DNA of 64,000 nt from Rhabdothermincola salaria (GTDB lineage Bacteria > Actinomycetota > Acidimicrobiia > Acidimicrobiales > Acidimicrobilacustridaceae): contig NZ_JAJQXW010000001.1 of the NCBI RefSeq assembly GCF_021246445.1, positions 992,001-1,056,000 of the forward strand, given 5' to 3'. Both the position numbers and the translations under genes were made by a program. Shown here piece after piece: positions 11,470-19,731 of the stretch (position 1 is the stretch's first letter; each line of letters begins with the position of its first letter). The notes under the pieces are model-generated. The model did no database searches. It was not told where the DNA came from and was given only the letters and a program-made list of their open reading frames with translations.

Positions 11470-12323
11470 CAGCGGTCCGCCAGGCCGAACTTGGCCTTGA
11501 GGATGGCGTGGAAGTCACGCGGCCCGAACACCACCAGGCGGGCGGTGTGCCCCGCCGCCCGGCAGGTGACGGTGTCCCCCGGAGCCAACTCGCAGAGGCT
11601 GTGCCCGTCGACGACGAGGGCGGCGGATCGCGGTTCGCCGACGGTGAGGCCGACGACGGCGTCGTCGTCGAGCACCAGCGTGCGGTCGAAGAGCATGTGG
11701 GGCGACACCGGGGTCAACAGCAGCGCCCGGTGGGTGGGATCGACGATGGGCCCGCGGGCCGAGAAGGCATAGGCGGTGGAACCGGTGGGGGTGGCCACGA
11801 TCAGCGCGTCGGCGGCGTAGGGGGTGAAGCGGGCGCGGTCGAGCTCGACGTCGATGCGCACGGTGTGGCCGCTCGTCGTCTTCTCGAGCACGACCTCGTT
11901 GAGGGCGACGACTTCGCGAACCGGCTCGCCGGCCTGGCGCACCGTCGCCGCCAACAGCATGCGGTGCTCCACCCGGAAGTCGCCGGCGAGCACCCGCTCG
12001 AGTGCCGCCTGCACGCCGTCGGGCTCGACGTCGGTGAGGTAGCCGAGGTGCCCGAAGTTCACCCCCACGACGGGGACGTCGGAGCGGGCCACGAGCGAGA
12101 CCGTGCGCAGCATCGTCCCGTCCCCCCCGAGGCTCAGGGCCACGTCGGCACCCGCGGCGAGGTCGCGGTCGTCGACCGCCAGCTCGGGGCGGCCGATGCG
12201 GTCGGCGTCCTCGGTCGGCACCCGCACGTCGTGACCGAGACCCCGGAGCCAGTCGATGGTGGTCGCCGCGACCTCTGCCGCCCGGGGGCGATCGTGGTGC
12301 ACGACGACGGCGACGACGGCCAC
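11469..12323 (-). CDS. nadK: NAD kinase
   Basis: Phosphorylates NAD to NADP with ATP. The 284-residue protein has the GGDGT phosphate-binding motif at residues 66-70, the substrate-binding ALNEVVLEK, and the NAD-kinase motif TPTGSTAYAFSARGP followed by the LLTPVSPHMLF stretch. The start is GTG at 12323, only three bases after the tlyA stop, and the stop overlaps the recN start. A DGH segment near 238 lies where the diphosphate-binding loop is expected. Length and motif order are normal for bacterial enzymes. Confidence 0.96.
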
Positions 12324-12326
12324 GGT

Positions 12327-13190
12327 TCAGCCGCTCCCTTCGGCGGGCGCGGCCACGGCCTCGCCGACGGCGGCGTCGAGGACCTCGCCCAGCGCGGTGC
12401 CCGCCACCGGCGCCCGACCGGCCAGCGACGCGTCGGCACCGGCGCCGGGGGCGCGGCCGGCGACCACGAACTCGACGTTGCCGTCGGCACCGGTGAGCGG
12501 AGAGGCCATCGCCCCCATGATGGTCGCGCCACGATCGATGAGGGCGCCGGCGACCTCGTCGAGCACCCGTCGCCACACGAGCGGGTCCGAGATGACCCCT
12601 CGCCCACGGTTCGCCTCGGCTCGCCCGGCCTCGAACTGCGGCTTGACCAACAGCACGTACGCACCACCCGGTCGCACCACGGCGAAGATGGGGTCGAGCA
12701 CCAGTCGCAAGGAGATGAAGGACAGGTCGCCGACCGCCACGTCGACGGGCTCGCCCACGACCGCCGGGTCGAGGATGCGCAGGTTGGTGCGCTCGAGGTT
12801 GTGCACCCGGGGGTCGGCCCGGAGCCGCTCGTGCAACTGGTTGTGGCCGACGTCGACGGCCACGACCTCCTTGGCCCCGTGCTGGAGGACGCAGTCCGTG
12901 AACCCCCCGGTGGAGGCGCCCGCGTCGAGCACCCGCGCCCCGGACACGACGTCGGCGAGGTCGAAGCGGTCGACCGCGCCCGCCAGCTTCTCCCCCGCCC
13001 GGCTGACGTAGCGTGGGCCGGGGCCGTGCACCACGACCGCTTCGCCGGCACCGACCAGGCGCGCCGCCTTGACCGCCGGAGCACCGCCGACCGTCACGCG
13101 ACCGGCTTCGATCTCGGCTCGGGCCCGCTCGCGACTGGCCGCCAGGCCTCGCCGGACCATCTCGGCATCGAGGCGCCGCCGGGTGCTCAC
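12327..13190 (-). CDS. tlyA: TlyA family 16S/23S rRNA 2'-O-methyltransferase
   Basis: Methylates ribose in 16S and/or 23S rRNA in mycobacterial homologues, which makes ribosomes sensitive to capreomycin. The protein has an N-terminal S4 RNA-binding domain (RRRLDAEMVRRGLAASRERA and onward) and a FtsJ-type domain with SAM-binding VLDAGASTGGFTDC, VGDLSFISLR and the catalytic lysine in LLVKPQFEAGR. I chose the GTG at 13190 (287 residues), which has GAGG a few bases upstream and matches the usual N-terminus. An in-frame GTG at 13223 would overlap the upstream gene. First gene of the tlyA-nadK-recN block. An extra Ala/Gly-rich tail of about 40 residues follows the conserved core. Confidence 0.92.
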   Translation of the reverse strand: MSTRRRLDAEMVRRGLAASRERARAEIEAGRVTVGGAPAVKAARLVGAGEAVVVHGPGPRYVSRAGEKLAGAVDRFDLADVVSGARVLDAGASTGGFTDCVLQHGAKEVVAVDVGHNQLHERLRADPRVHNLERTNLRILDPAVVGEPVDVAVGDLSFISLRLVLDPIFAVVRPGGAYVLLVKPQFEAGRAEANRGRGVISDPLVWRRVLDEVAGALIDRGATIMGAMASPLTGADGNVEFVVAGRAPGAGADASLAGRAPVAGTALGEVLDAAVGEAVAAPAEGSG

Positions 13191-13206
13191 GACCACCTCG
13201 AGGAGG

Positions 13207-13815
13207 TCAGCTGGACGACCCACTCCGGCGTTCGGACGCGGCCAGCGCCGCCGGCTCGGTCACCGCGACGTCACCGTCACCGCCGGACGCCGCGCCCTTC
13301 TTCGTGGGCTTGCCGGTCGGCTTCTTCGACGCCTTCTTGGCGGCCTTCTTGGCGGCCTTCTTGGCCGCCTTCTTCGACGTCTTGGCGGTGGACGCCTTGG
13401 CCGAGGCCTTGGCCAGCTTGCGGACCTCGGCCGCCAGGGCGTCGACCTTCTTCTCCAGGCGATCGACGTCGGCCCGCGTCGCCAGTCCCATGGCGTTGAG
13501 CTGGTTGCGCACCTGGGTCTCGACCACCTCGCCCACCCGCTCGGTGTTCTCGCGGCTGCGGTCGCGCACCTCGTCGACCGCCTTGGCCAGCGTCTTCGAC
13601 TGGTCGTCGACCAGCTTGGCCAGCTGCTTGGTCTGGCGGTCGGTCGTCTTGGTCACGTCGCGGACGAGATCGTCGACCGCCTTGGTGACCTGCTTGGACT
13701 GGCGGTCGGTCGCCTGCGACACGTCGCGGAGCAGACCCTCCACCCGCTTCTGGCCCTTCTCGGTGACGTCCCTGCCGACATCGATCGCCCTGGAGATCGG
13801 GTCCTGCTTGGCCAT
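13207..13815 (-). CDS. Phasin-like / histone H1-like protein with Lys-Ala tail
   Basis: A 202-residue protein with three parts. Residues 1-110 are a long amphipathic helical region with an imperfect repeat of the form T-D-R-Q-(S/T)-K-Q-(V/L)-(T/A)-K, seen twice and then as DDQSKTLAKAVDEV. Residues 113-140 form a short coiled coil (RADVDRLEKKVDALAAEVRKL) like the one in polyhydroxyalkanoate granule-associated proteins. Residues 140-175 are a Lys/Ala-rich tail with repeated KKAAKKA, resembling histone H1 and PhaF-type DNA-binding tails. It could link storage granules or membranes to the nucleoid, but no PHA gene is nearby. The ATG at 13815 has AGGAG five bases upstream. Confidence 0.75.
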   Translation of the reverse strand: MAKQDPISRAIDVGRDVTEKGQKRVEGLLRDVSQATDRQSKQVTKAVDDLVRDVTKTTDRQTKQLAKLVDDQSKTLAKAVDEVRDRSRENTERVGEVVETQVRNQLNAMGLATRADVDRLEKKVDALAAEVRKLAKASAKASTAKTSKKAAKKAAKKAAKKASKKPTGKPTKKGAASGGDGDVAVTEPAALAASERRSGSSS

Positions 13816-13890
13816 GATCACTCCTCGTGGCTGGCTCGGGACACCTCGTCGAAGACGGGCGGACGCCCACCTCGAGAGCCCGCCAGGAGG

Positions 13891-14709
13891 CTACCGCTCG
13901 GCGTCGGAGATGTCCCTGACCAACGCCGCCAGGTCGGCCGCCACGTGATCAGGGGTGGGTCGTACCGGGAGGTCGGCCGCGGTCGTCACCCCCGAGAGGA
14001 CCAGCCCGAAGCGGTAGCCGAGCGTGCGGGCGAACCACCCGTCGGTGTCGGGTCGGTCCCCCACCACGATCCCGTCCGGACCGAGGCGATGGCGCACCAG
14101 GTCGGCGATGGGATCGTGGGGCTTGCCCGCCACCACGGGCGCCACCCCGGCCGCGGTGGCGATGCCGGCGAGGATCGATCCGCCCCCGGGGATCGGCCCA
14201 TCCGGCGTGGGATAGGTGGCGTCGTCGTTGCTGGCCAGGAGCCGGGCACCGCCGCGCACCGCCCAGGCCGCCGCCGTCATCCGGTGGTAGTCGAAGTCTC
14301 GGTGGTAGCCCACCACGACCGCGTCGAACGGTCCGGTCGCCGTCACCGCCTCGATGACCCCCTTCGGGCCGGGCCGGGCGACCGAGGCCACCAGCGTCGC
14401 CGCGTCGACGACGTCGGCGCCGCGCCCCGCGAGCTCCTCACGCAGGCCCGGGCCTCCGCAGGCCAGGACCCGCTCGGCCGGGGCCACGAGCGACGCCACG
14501 GCCATCGCCGACGTCACCACCGAGCCGTGGGCCTCGATGCCCTGCCGGGCCAGCTTGTCCTCGACGTCGACCCGACGTCCGAAGGAGTTGTTGGTGACGA
14601 AGGCCACCCCTGCACCGGAGCGCACCACCTCCGTCACGGCCTCGGCCGCACCGGGGATGGGCTCGGCGCCGAGCCAGATGACGCCGTCGAGATCGAAGAC
14701 CCAGGCCAT
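13891..14709 (-). CDS. HAD-superfamily phosphatase, NagD/phosphoglycolate phosphatase-like
   Basis: A 272-residue member of the IIA subclass of HAD hydrolases. Motif I is WVFDLDGVIWLG at the N-terminus, motif II is FVTNNS, motif III is the Lys in AGKPHDP, and motif IV is VVGDRPDTDGWFA. The cap domain lies between motifs II and III. Relatives dephosphorylate p-nitrophenyl phosphate, glycerol phosphate or phosphoglycolate; the substrate is not predictable. The ATG at 14709 puts motif I at the very start, as usual, and GATACT lies six bases upstream, consistent with a leaderless message. It is read toward the phasin-like gene. Confidence 0.88.
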   Translation of the reverse strand: MAWVFDLDGVIWLGAEPIPGAAEAVTEVVRSGAGVAFVTNNSFGRRVDVEDKLARQGIEAHGSVVTSAMAVASLVAPAERVLACGGPGLREELAGRGADVVDAATLVASVARPGPKGVIEAVTATGPFDAVVVGYHRDFDYHRMTAAAWAVRGGARLLASNDDATYPTPDGPIPGGGSILAGIATAAGVAPVVAGKPHDPIADLVRHRLGPDGIVVGDRPDTDGWFARTLGYRFGLVLSGVTTAADLPVRPTPDHVAADLAALVRDISDAER

Positions 14710-14715
14710 GGCGTG

Positions 14716-14721
14716 AGTATC
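14716..14721 (-). promoter_or_regulatory. Candidate -10 element of HAD phosphatase gene
   Basis: GATACT on the minus strand, six bases before the ATG at 14709. It fits TAnnnT less well than the others, having G in first place. Confidence 0.35.
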
Positions 14722-14826
14722 GCCGCCGCGGAGCCGTCGCCCGTCCATCCCCCGGCCGAGCGCCGCCCACGGCCCGACCGTACCGAGCGGGCTCGACCGC
14801 CGGACCCGGCGGGGTGGCCGGTCTGG

Positions 14827-14832
14827 TAGGAC
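14827..14832 (+). promoter_or_regulatory. Candidate -10 element of DUF1015 gene
   Basis: TAGGAC, six bases before the GTG at 14839. It lacks the final T of the consensus, so this is one of the weaker cases. The gene is divergent from the HAD phosphatase gene. Confidence 0.33.
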
Positions 14833-14838
14833 TAGGCG

Positions 14839-16047
14839 GTGCCCCGCTTCGAGCCCTTTCCCGGCATCCGCTACGACGTCGCCCGCGCCGATCCGGCCGC
14901 GGTGACGGCCCCCCCGTACGACGTCATCTCCCCGAGCGATCGCGAGCAGCTAGTGGCCGCCGACCCTCGCAACGTCGTGCGCATCGACCTGCCCGTCCCC
15001 GACGACTCGGGCGCCGACCCCTATGCCCAGGCGGCCGCACTGTGGGCCGCCTGGCAGACCGACGGCACCCTGGTCACCGACGCCGGGCCCTCGTTCACCG
15101 TGTACCGCATGGAACTCGTCGACGACGACGGCCACGCCCGCCACACCACCGGTGTCGTCGGGGCCCTCGCCCTCTCGCCGCCCGGCGACGACGGCATCCT
15201 GCCGCACGAGTTCACGACACCCAAGGCCAAGACCGACCGCCTCGACCTGCTGCGGACCACCACCGCCAACCTGTCCGCGGTCTGGGGTCTGTCCCCGGCA
15301 CCGGGCCTCACCGACCTGCTCCATTGCGACGAGGCGCCGTCGATCCACTTCACCGACGACACCGGGGTCACCCACTCGGTCTGGACGATCACCGACCCGG
15401 ATCGCCTGACCGCCATCAGCACGGCCGTCACCGCCCACCCGGTCGTGATCGCCGACGGCCACCACCGCTACGAGACCTCGCTGGCCTACCTCGGCGAGCG
15501 GCGCGTCGCGGCCGACGACGGCGGACCGGGTGTCGGCGCGGCCGAGGCGGTCATGTGCTTCATGGTGGAGCTGGTCGACGACGAGCTTGCCGTCGGACCC
15601 ATCCACCGGCTCCTCTCCGGGCTCCCCGACGGCTTCGACCTCCCGGGGGCCCTGGCCCCCTTCTTCGAGCTCAGCCCCATCGACCTCACCGGTGCCGGCA
15701 CCGTCGCTCGCCTCCAGGCCGAGGGCGGTCTGGCCCTGATCACCCCCGATGGCGACTGGTTGGCCCGACCCCGGCCCGAGGCCATGGCCTCCGCACGCGA
15801 CCTCGACTCCAGCCGTCTCGACGTGGCGCTGGCCGCCCTGCCCTCCCCCACCGTCGTCTACCAGCACGGCGTCGACAACATCCGGGGCTGCATCGCCCGA
15901 GGCGAAGCCCAGGCGGGCGTGCTGCTGCGCCCGGCGACGGTCGCCCAGATCGTCGACATCGCCCACGGCGGCGAGCGCATGCCTCCCAAGACCACGTTCT
16001 TCTATCCCAAGCCCCGCACGGGCATCGTCTTCCGCGACCTGCACTAG
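14839..16047 (+). CDS. DUF1015 family protein
   Basis: A 402-residue protein that begins with the family hallmark: FPGIRYDV followed by APPYDVIS (residues 24-31). Further conserved blocks are the HEFTTPKAKTDRLDLL segment, VIADGHHRYETSLAY (about residues 204-218) and MVELVDDELAVGPIHRLL. The DGHHRYE motif, with two His and a Glu next to an Asp, looks like a catalytic or metal site, and the family has been linked by others to serine kinase-like enzymes. Its reaction here is not established. It starts with GTG at 14839 and is convergent with korB, with a strong hairpin between. Confidence 0.88.
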   Translation: MPRFEPFPGIRYDVARADPAAVTAPPYDVISPSDREQLVAADPRNVVRIDLPVPDDSGADPYAQAAALWAAWQTDGTLVTDAGPSFTVYRMELVDDDGHARHTTGVVGALALSPPGDDGILPHEFTTPKAKTDRLDLLRTTTANLSAVWGLSPAPGLTDLLHCDEAPSIHFTDDTGVTHSVWTITDPDRLTAISTAVTAHPVVIADGHHRYETSLAYLGERRVAADDGGPGVGAAEAVMCFMVELVDDELAVGPIHRLLSGLPDGFDLPGALAPFFELSPIDLTGAGTVARLQAEGGLALITPDGDWLARPRPEAMASARDLDSSRLDVALAALPSPTVVYQHGVDNIRGCIARGEAQAGVLLRPATVAQIVDIAHGGERMPPKTTFFYPKPRTGIVFRDLH

Positions 16048-16084
16048 CCCGCCCGCCGCCGGCACGTGTCGGGGCCGCACGCGA

Positions 16085-16113
16085 CTCCGCCCCGGCGTGA
16101 CGCCGGGGCGGAG
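16085..16113. terminator. 13-bp perfect hairpin between convergent genes
   Basis: CTCCGCCCCGGCG and its exact complement separated by TGA. It lies between the ends of the DUF1015 gene (plus) and korB (minus), so it could serve both. There is no T-run on either side, so it may act as a stalling or stabilising 3' end rather than a classical intrinsic terminator. Confidence 0.6.
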
Positions 16114-16145
16114 CGAGGACGAGGACGGGCCCGTTCGGCGCCGAG

Positions 16146-17162
16146 TCAGTCGACGGTCCAGGTGGCTCCGGAGTGCAGCAGGGCCCGCAGATCGCCGGGA
16201 CCCTTCTGCTCGCCGGCGGCCGCCACCTGACGGGAGACGCCCGAGCCGTAGTCGTCTCGCTCGATGGACCGGAACACACCGATGGCCGTGGGCTCGGTGG
16301 GGCCGTGGGACAGGCGGGACAGCTGGAAGGCCAGGCCGGCATCGGTCTCGTCGTGGACCAGCAGGGCGTCCTCGCCGACGTCGGAGACGTCGACGATGCG
16401 CAGAGCGCTGTCGGGGCCCATGACCACCCCACGCTCGTTCTCCTCGCCGAACCGGATCGGCTCTCCGTGTTCGAGCGGGATGAGCATCGACGACCGATTG
16501 GTCTTGGCGGTGATCTGGGCGAAGGCCCCGTCGTTGAACACGTTGCAGTTCTGGTAGATCTCCACGAAGGCCGCCCCCTCGTGAGCGTGGGCCCGGGTGA
16601 GGACGTCTTGCATGTGGTTGCGGTCCATGTCGTGGGTCCGGGCCACGAAGGTGGCTTCGGCGCCGATGGCCAGGCTGATCGGGTTGAAGGGGTGGTCGAG
16701 CGACCCGAACGGCGTGGACTTGGTGACCTTGCCGACCTCGCTGGTGGGCGAGTACTGGCCCTTGGTCAGACCGTAGATCTGGTTGTTGAACATCAGGATC
16801 GTGAGGTCCACGTTGCGGCGCAGGGCGTGCAGCAGGTGGTTGCCACCGATCGAGAGCATGTCGCCGTCGCCGCCCACCACCCAGACGTCGAGGTCCGGGC
16901 GGGCGACGGCCAGCCCGGTGGCGATGGCGGGGGCGCGCCCGTGGATGGTGTGCACCCCGTAGGTGTCCATGTAGTACGGGAACCGCGCCGCGCACCCGAT
17001 GCCGGAGACGAACACGGTCTCTTCGCGTCGGACACCGAGGTTGGGCATCAGCGATTGCACGGCGGCGAGGATCGTGTAGTCCCCGCAGCCGGGGCACCAG
17101 CGGGGCTCCTGGTCGCTCGACCAGTCCTTGCGGGTGGTCTCGGGAACGGCGGTGTCAGTCAT
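16146..17162 (-). CDS. korB: 2-oxoacid:ferredoxin oxidoreductase, beta subunit
   Basis: Thiamine-diphosphate-binding subunit that, with KorA, interconverts 2-oxoglutarate (or a related 2-oxoacid) plus CoA and succinyl-CoA, reducing ferredoxin. The 338-residue protein has WCPGCGDY near residue 22, GIGCAARFP, and the thiamine-diphosphate motif GGDGDMLSIGGNH continuing to NNQIYGLTKGQYSPTS. The TKSTPFG and GATFVAR-like segments are typical of KorB. The ATG at 17162 overlaps the korA stop by eight bases, implying coupled translation. No separate ferredoxin or delta subunit gene is next to it. Confidence 0.94.
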   Translation of the reverse strand: MTDTAVPETTRKDWSSDQEPRWCPGCGDYTILAAVQSLMPNLGVRREETVFVSGIGCAARFPYYMDTYGVHTIHGRAPAIATGLAVARPDLDVWVVGGDGDMLSIGGNHLLHALRRNVDLTILMFNNQIYGLTKGQYSPTSEVGKVTKSTPFGSLDHPFNPISLAIGAEATFVARTHDMDRNHMQDVLTRAHAHEGAAFVEIYQNCNVFNDGAFAQITAKTNRSSMLIPLEHGEPIRFGEENERGVVMGPDSALRIVDVSDVGEDALLVHDETDAGLAFQLSRLSHGPTEPTAIGVFRSIERDDYGSGVSRQVAAAGEQKGPGDLRALLHSGATWTVD

Positions 17163-19032
17163 CGAGGACCTCCAGGAACGCGGCTTCGAGCTCACCAGCG
17201 GTGAACGGAAGCCCCTTGACCTTGCTGATGGGACGAGCGTCGACGAGGTACTCGGCGCGCAGTAGCAACGTGAGCTGGCCGAGGTTCATCTCCGGCACGG
17301 CGACCTTGGGGTAGCGCCGCACGATCTCGCCGAGGTTCGCCGGGAACGGGTTGAGATGGGTGATGTGGACGTGGGCCACCTTGCGACCACGCGCCCGACA
17401 GCGGTCGACGCCGCCGTTGATGGCCCCCCAGGTGGACCCCCACCCCACGACCAGGAGCTCGGCATCGTCGACGTCGCCGGTGACCTCGGCGGCCGGGATG
17501 TCGTCGGCGATGCCGGCGACCTTGGCCGCCCGCACCCGGGTCATGTGCTCGTGGTTCTCCGGGTCGTAGGAGATGTTGCCCGTGCCCTCGGCCTTCTCGA
17601 TGCCGCCGATGCGGTGTTCGAGGCCCGGGGTGCCCGGGATGATCCACGGCCGGGCCAGGGTCTCGGGGTCGCGCTGGTAGGGCAGCAGCATCGGGGACCC
17701 GTCGGCCGCGGTGGCGTTGGGCTCGGTGAGGAAGGCGACCGGGATGTCGGGGAGGTCGTCGACGTCGGGGATCAGCCACGGCTCGGAGCCGTTGGCCAGG
17801 TAGCCGTCGGTGAGCAGGAAGACGGGGGTGCGATACGTGACGGCCAGGCGCACGGCCTCGATGGCGGCGTGGAAGCACTGCGCCGGGCTGAACGCGGCGA
17901 CGATCGGCAGCGGCGATTCACCGTGGCGGCCGAACATGGCCAGCAACAGGTCGGCTTGCTCGGTCTTGGTGGGAAGCCCGGTGGAGGGTCCCCCGCGCTG
18001 GACGTCGATGATCACAAGGGGGAGCTCGAGGCTGATGGCCAAGCCGAGGGTCTCGCTCTTGAGGGCGACCCCGGGACCGCTGGTGGTGGTGATGCCGAGG
18101 TGCCCGCCGTAGGCGGCGCCCAGCGCGGCCCCGATGCCGGCGATCTCGTCCTCGGCCTGCAAGGTGCGCACCCCGAAGTTCTTGTGCTTGGACAGCTCGT
18201 GGAGGATGTCCGAGGCCGGAGTGATCGGGTACGACCCGAGGAACAGCGGCAGCTTCACCAGCTGTGAGGCGGCGATGAGGCCCCACGCGGTGGCGGTGTT
18301 GCCGTTGACCGACGTGTACTCGCCCGGGGCCTGTGGTGCCGGATCGACGGCGTAGCGGTGGCCGAACAGCTCGGCGGTCTCGCCGAAGGCGTGGCCGGCG
18401 TTGAACGCCGCCACGTTGGCGTCGCGCACCTGGGGCTTGGACGCGAACTTGGTGGCGATCCAGTCGAGCGTGGGCTGCTCGGGCCGGGTGTACATCCACG
18501 AGATGAGGCCCAGGGCGAAGAAGTTCTTCGATCGCTCCGCGTCGCGCGGCTTGACCCCGAGCGGCTCGCAGGCCTGCCGGGTGAGCGAGGTCATGGGGAC
18601 CTCGAACACGGTGAAGGCCAACAGGTCGTCGCCCTCGAGGGGGTTGTGGTCGTAGCCGGCCTTGGTGAGGTTCCGCTCGTCGAAGGCGTCGATGTTGACG
18701 ATGAGGCTGGCCCCGGGCTCGAGTTTGCCGACCTCGGACAGCAGCGCCGCCGGGTTCATGGCGACGAGGACGTCGGGCGTGTCACCGTGGGTGGTGATGT
18801 CGTGGTCGGAGATGTGCACCTGGAACGCGGACACGCCGGCGACGGTGCCGGCTGGGGCCCGGATCTCGGCGGGGTACTCCGGCAGGGTGACCAGGTCGTT
18901 GCCCAACAGGGCACTCGCACTGGTGAATCGGTCGCCGGTGAGCTGCATCCCGTCGCCCGAGTCGCCCGCGAAGCGGATGATGACCCGATCGATGTGCTCG
19001 GTCGCCGGGGCCTGATCGGCCGTGGTGGACAT
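17155..19032 (-). CDS. korA: 2-oxoacid:ferredoxin oxidoreductase, fused gamma-alpha subunit
   Basis: The 625-residue protein is a fusion. The N-terminal gamma domain (about 15-190) carries IIRFAGDSGDGMQLTGDRF, and the alpha domain contains GSYPITPASDILHELS, the TTTSGPGVALKSE segment, DVQRGGPSTGLPTKTEQ, and the C-terminal VVGWGSTWGAI and LNPFPANLGEI. This is the actinobacterial KorA layout, where the oxygen-tolerant KorAB replaces the 2-oxoglutarate dehydrogenase complex or supplements it. The ATG at 19032 has AAGGGGG upstream (19038-19045), and TAGCGT at 19062-19067 could be a -10, giving a short leader. Substrate preference (2-oxoglutarate rather than pyruvate) is inferred from the family. 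Confidence 0.94.
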   Translation of the reverse strand: MSTTADQAPATEHIDRVIIRFAGDSGDGMQLTGDRFTSASALLGNDLVTLPEYPAEIRAPAGTVAGVSAFQVHISDHDITTHGDTPDVLVAMNPAALLSEVGKLEPGASLIVNIDAFDERNLTKAGYDHNPLEGDDLLAFTVFEVPMTSLTRQACEPLGVKPRDAERSKNFFALGLISWMYTRPEQPTLDWIATKFASKPQVRDANVAAFNAGHAFGETAELFGHRYAVDPAPQAPGEYTSVNGNTATAWGLIAASQLVKLPLFLGSYPITPASDILHELSKHKNFGVRTLQAEDEIAGIGAALGAAYGGHLGITTTSGPGVALKSETLGLAISLELPLVIIDVQRGGPSTGLPTKTEQADLLLAMFGRHGESPLPIVAAFSPAQCFHAAIEAVRLAVTYRTPVFLLTDGYLANGSEPWLIPDVDDLPDIPVAFLTEPNATAADGSPMLLPYQRDPETLARPWIIPGTPGLEHRIGGIEKAEGTGNISYDPENHEHMTRVRAAKVAGIADDIPAAEVTGDVDDAELLVVGWGSTWGAINGGVDRCRARGRKVAHVHITHLNPFPANLGEIVRRYPKVAVPEMNLGQLTLLLRAEYLVDARPISKVKGLPFTAGELEAAFLEVLDD

Positions 19033-19116
19033 ACGAACCCCCTTGTTCGGTCCTCGAGGCGACGCTAGCGCGAGCCGATGGAGGTGCGGTGCAGGCCGCC
19101 CGGGGGCTCGGCGTGC

Positions 19117-19536
19117 TCAGCCCACCGCCGGCCCCGGGAGCTCCTCGAAAGCGGCCAGCGCCCGCCGCACCAGCTCCTGGCCCCGAGACGGCGACGGCGA
19201 CCGCACCACCTTGGTGGCGAACACCTCCGTGCGGCTCTGGGTGACGCCGCCCGCCCGGTAGAACCTCCGGCGCACCCGACCCACGACGACCACGGCATCG
19301 CCGGCGGTGAGCACCGCTCGGCGGCGGGGTGGGTCGATCCACACCACGGGCGCGCTCTCGGCCGGTCCGTCGGGGCGGGCCACGGTGACCTCGTAGGCCA
19401 CGAGGTCGTCGCCCGAGGGCAACGTGCGGACGTCGGGATCGCGGCTGAGCACACCGTGCAGGACCACCACGTTCGTGGCGCCGACGGACGATGCCGGGTC
19501 GGCATCGGTGGGAGCAGGTCGCGAGGACTCTGACAT
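19117..19536 (-). CDS. Single-stranded DNA-binding protein-like OB-fold protein
   Basis: A 139-residue protein with one OB fold: N-V-V-V-L-H-G-V-L-S-R-D-P (residues about 20-32), DLVAYEVTV, WIDPPRRRA, GDAVVVVGRVRRRFYR and RTEVFATKVV. These are the strands of SSB-family proteins, but it lacks the acidic C-terminal tip that SSB uses to recruit repair enzymes, and the N-terminus is Pro/Ser-rich. It is more likely a second, specialised SSB paralogue than the replicative one. The ATG at 19536 has GGGGAGG upstream and a candidate -10 TAGGGT at 19604-19609, giving a leader of about 60 bases. Confidence 0.78.
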   Translation of the reverse strand: MSESSRPAPTDADPASSVGATNVVVLHGVLSRDPDVRTLPSGDDLVAYEVTVARPDGPAESAPVVWIDPPRRRAVLTAGDAVVVVGRVRRRFYRAGGVTQSRTEVFATKVVRSPSPSRGQELVRRALAAFEELPGPAVG

Positions 19537-19731
19537 GGGGGACCTCCCCGTTGGACGCGGCCGGAGGGCCGGCCGCTGGCCGGTTCGGGGGAAGGTGACC
19601 GCCACCCTAGGCAGGGGGTGCGACAGCGGTCGGGGCTGCGGTGCGGCTCGGCGGCCGACTCCGCGGTCGAAACCCCCGACCGCCGACCGCAGACGTCGGG
19701 CCGTCCACCCCGAAAGCGGGGTGGGGCGGTC

